A stretch of DNA of 5,739 bases from NCBI GenBank assembly GCA_007119335.1, contig SKPU01000085.1:1-5739 (forward strand), in the 5' to 3' direction. The position numbers were made by a program, and so were the translations under genes. Positions 5,343-5,739 of this stretch are shown here, in pieces. Source of the stretch: Syntrophomonadaceae bacterium (GTDB lineage Bacteria > Bacillota > Dethiobacteria > DTU022). Every line of letters starts with the position of its first letter. The first letter of the stretch is position 1. Below the pieces are notes generated by a model that was not told the origin of the DNA, did not search any database, and was given only the letters and a program-made list of their open reading frames with translations.

Positions 5343-5739
5343 TCAACTACCCGAACCCGTTTCCAACTTGATTGCTTTTCCCACTACTTCCACTATCATA
5401 TCGATATCTTCCTCTGTAATGATTAAAGGCGGCGCAAAAGCAATGATATCATCATCGAGGGGGCGAACTATAACCCCGTTTTTGTAAGCGTTCTGGAATA
5501 TTTTAAAGCCCAGGGGTTGATCAAACTTTTCCTTTGTTGAAAAATCTTTAACTATTTCGAGGGCAGCAACTAACCCTTTTCCTCTGACCTCACCAATATG
5601 CCTGTTATCTAGTGCTCGAAAGCCCTCCATCAGCCTTTCTCCCATAATTGCTGCATTATGCATTAATTCCTCCCTCTCCAGAATTTCAATATTTTTCAGG
5701 GCAACCCGGCAGCCCAGGGGGTGCCCGCTATAAGTAAAA
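5343..5739 (-). CDS. Class III PLP-dependent aminotransferase, C-terminal part (runs off right edge)
   Basis: Transfers amino groups between an amine or omega-amino acid and an oxo-acid, using PLP. The frame is open to the right edge, so about 131 residues of an enzyme usually near 430-460 are visible. They begin FTYSGHPLGCRVALKNIE, the highly conserved class III block after the catalytic lysine, which lies outside the window. Then come GEVRGKGLVAALEIV, NGVIVRPLDD and IIAFAPPLIITEEDIDMIV, the typical small C-terminal domain. The ATG at 5661-5663 is an internal methionine, not a start. Sequence around NGVIVRP...IIAFAPPL suits the omega-amino acid, taurine or beta-alanine:pyruvate aminotransferase branch; BioA or HemL are less likely. 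The substrate cannot be set from this fragment. It ends ETGSGS-TGA, convergent with the deacetylase gene. Confidence 0.92.
   Translation of the reverse strand, partial: FTYSGHPLGCRVALKNIEILEREELMHNAAIMGERLMEGFRALDNRHIGEVRGKGLVAALEIVKDFSTKEKFDQPLGFKIFQNAYKNGVIVRPLDDDIIAFAPPLIITEEDIDMIVEVVGKAIKLETGSGS

Overview
The window looks like ordinary chromosome from a Bacillota (low-GC Gram-positive) bacterium, most likely an anaerobic clostridial lineage. This is an inference from strong AGGAGG-type ribosome binding sites, a near-consensus sigma-A promoter, moderate GC and the gene families present. I saw no rRNA, tRNA, CRISPR array, insertion sequence or phage gene.

Layout, left to right. (1) On the minus strand, a clear cysteine synthase gene (cysK, 100-1035) has its own promoter and a small inverted repeat over the predicted transcription start. 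Just downstream of it, at the left edge, are the first seven codons of another minus-strand gene. They read MQLSTKA behind a perfect ribosome binding site, which is the typical opening of an Rrf2-family regulator. Together they suggest a cysteine/sulfur locus with its regulator alongside, like CymR and CysK. (2) Divergent from cysK, a small DUF4190-type membrane protein (1333-1686) lies behind a leader rich in repeats. A stand-alone MaoC-type (R)-enoyl-CoA hydratase (1857-2273) follows on the same strand. (3) On the minus strand, convergent with the hydratase, is a WYL-domain transcriptional regulator (2276-3176). Its reading frame is broken at two places. Restoring the frame gives about 300 residues with a normal WYL C-terminus, ending only 2 bases from the hydratase stop codon. 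(4) On the plus strand, an unrecognised four-helix membrane protein with a large acidic outer domain (3395-4372) is followed after 32 bases by a PIG-L/LmbE-type zinc deacetylase (4405-5166). The two probably form a small operon. (5) On the minus strand, convergent with them, is the C-terminal part of a class III PLP aminotransferase that runs off the right edge (5343-5739).

How the genes work together: cysK plus the Rrf2 start is the only clear functional pairing. The membrane protein and deacetylase are paired by position only. The hydratase, aminotransferase and DUF4190 protein look like separate housekeeping or accessory genes. I find no convincing evidence of a wholly new system. The points most worth following are the doubly frameshifted WYL regulator, the cysK operator with related intergenic motifs, and the membrane protein/deacetylase pair.
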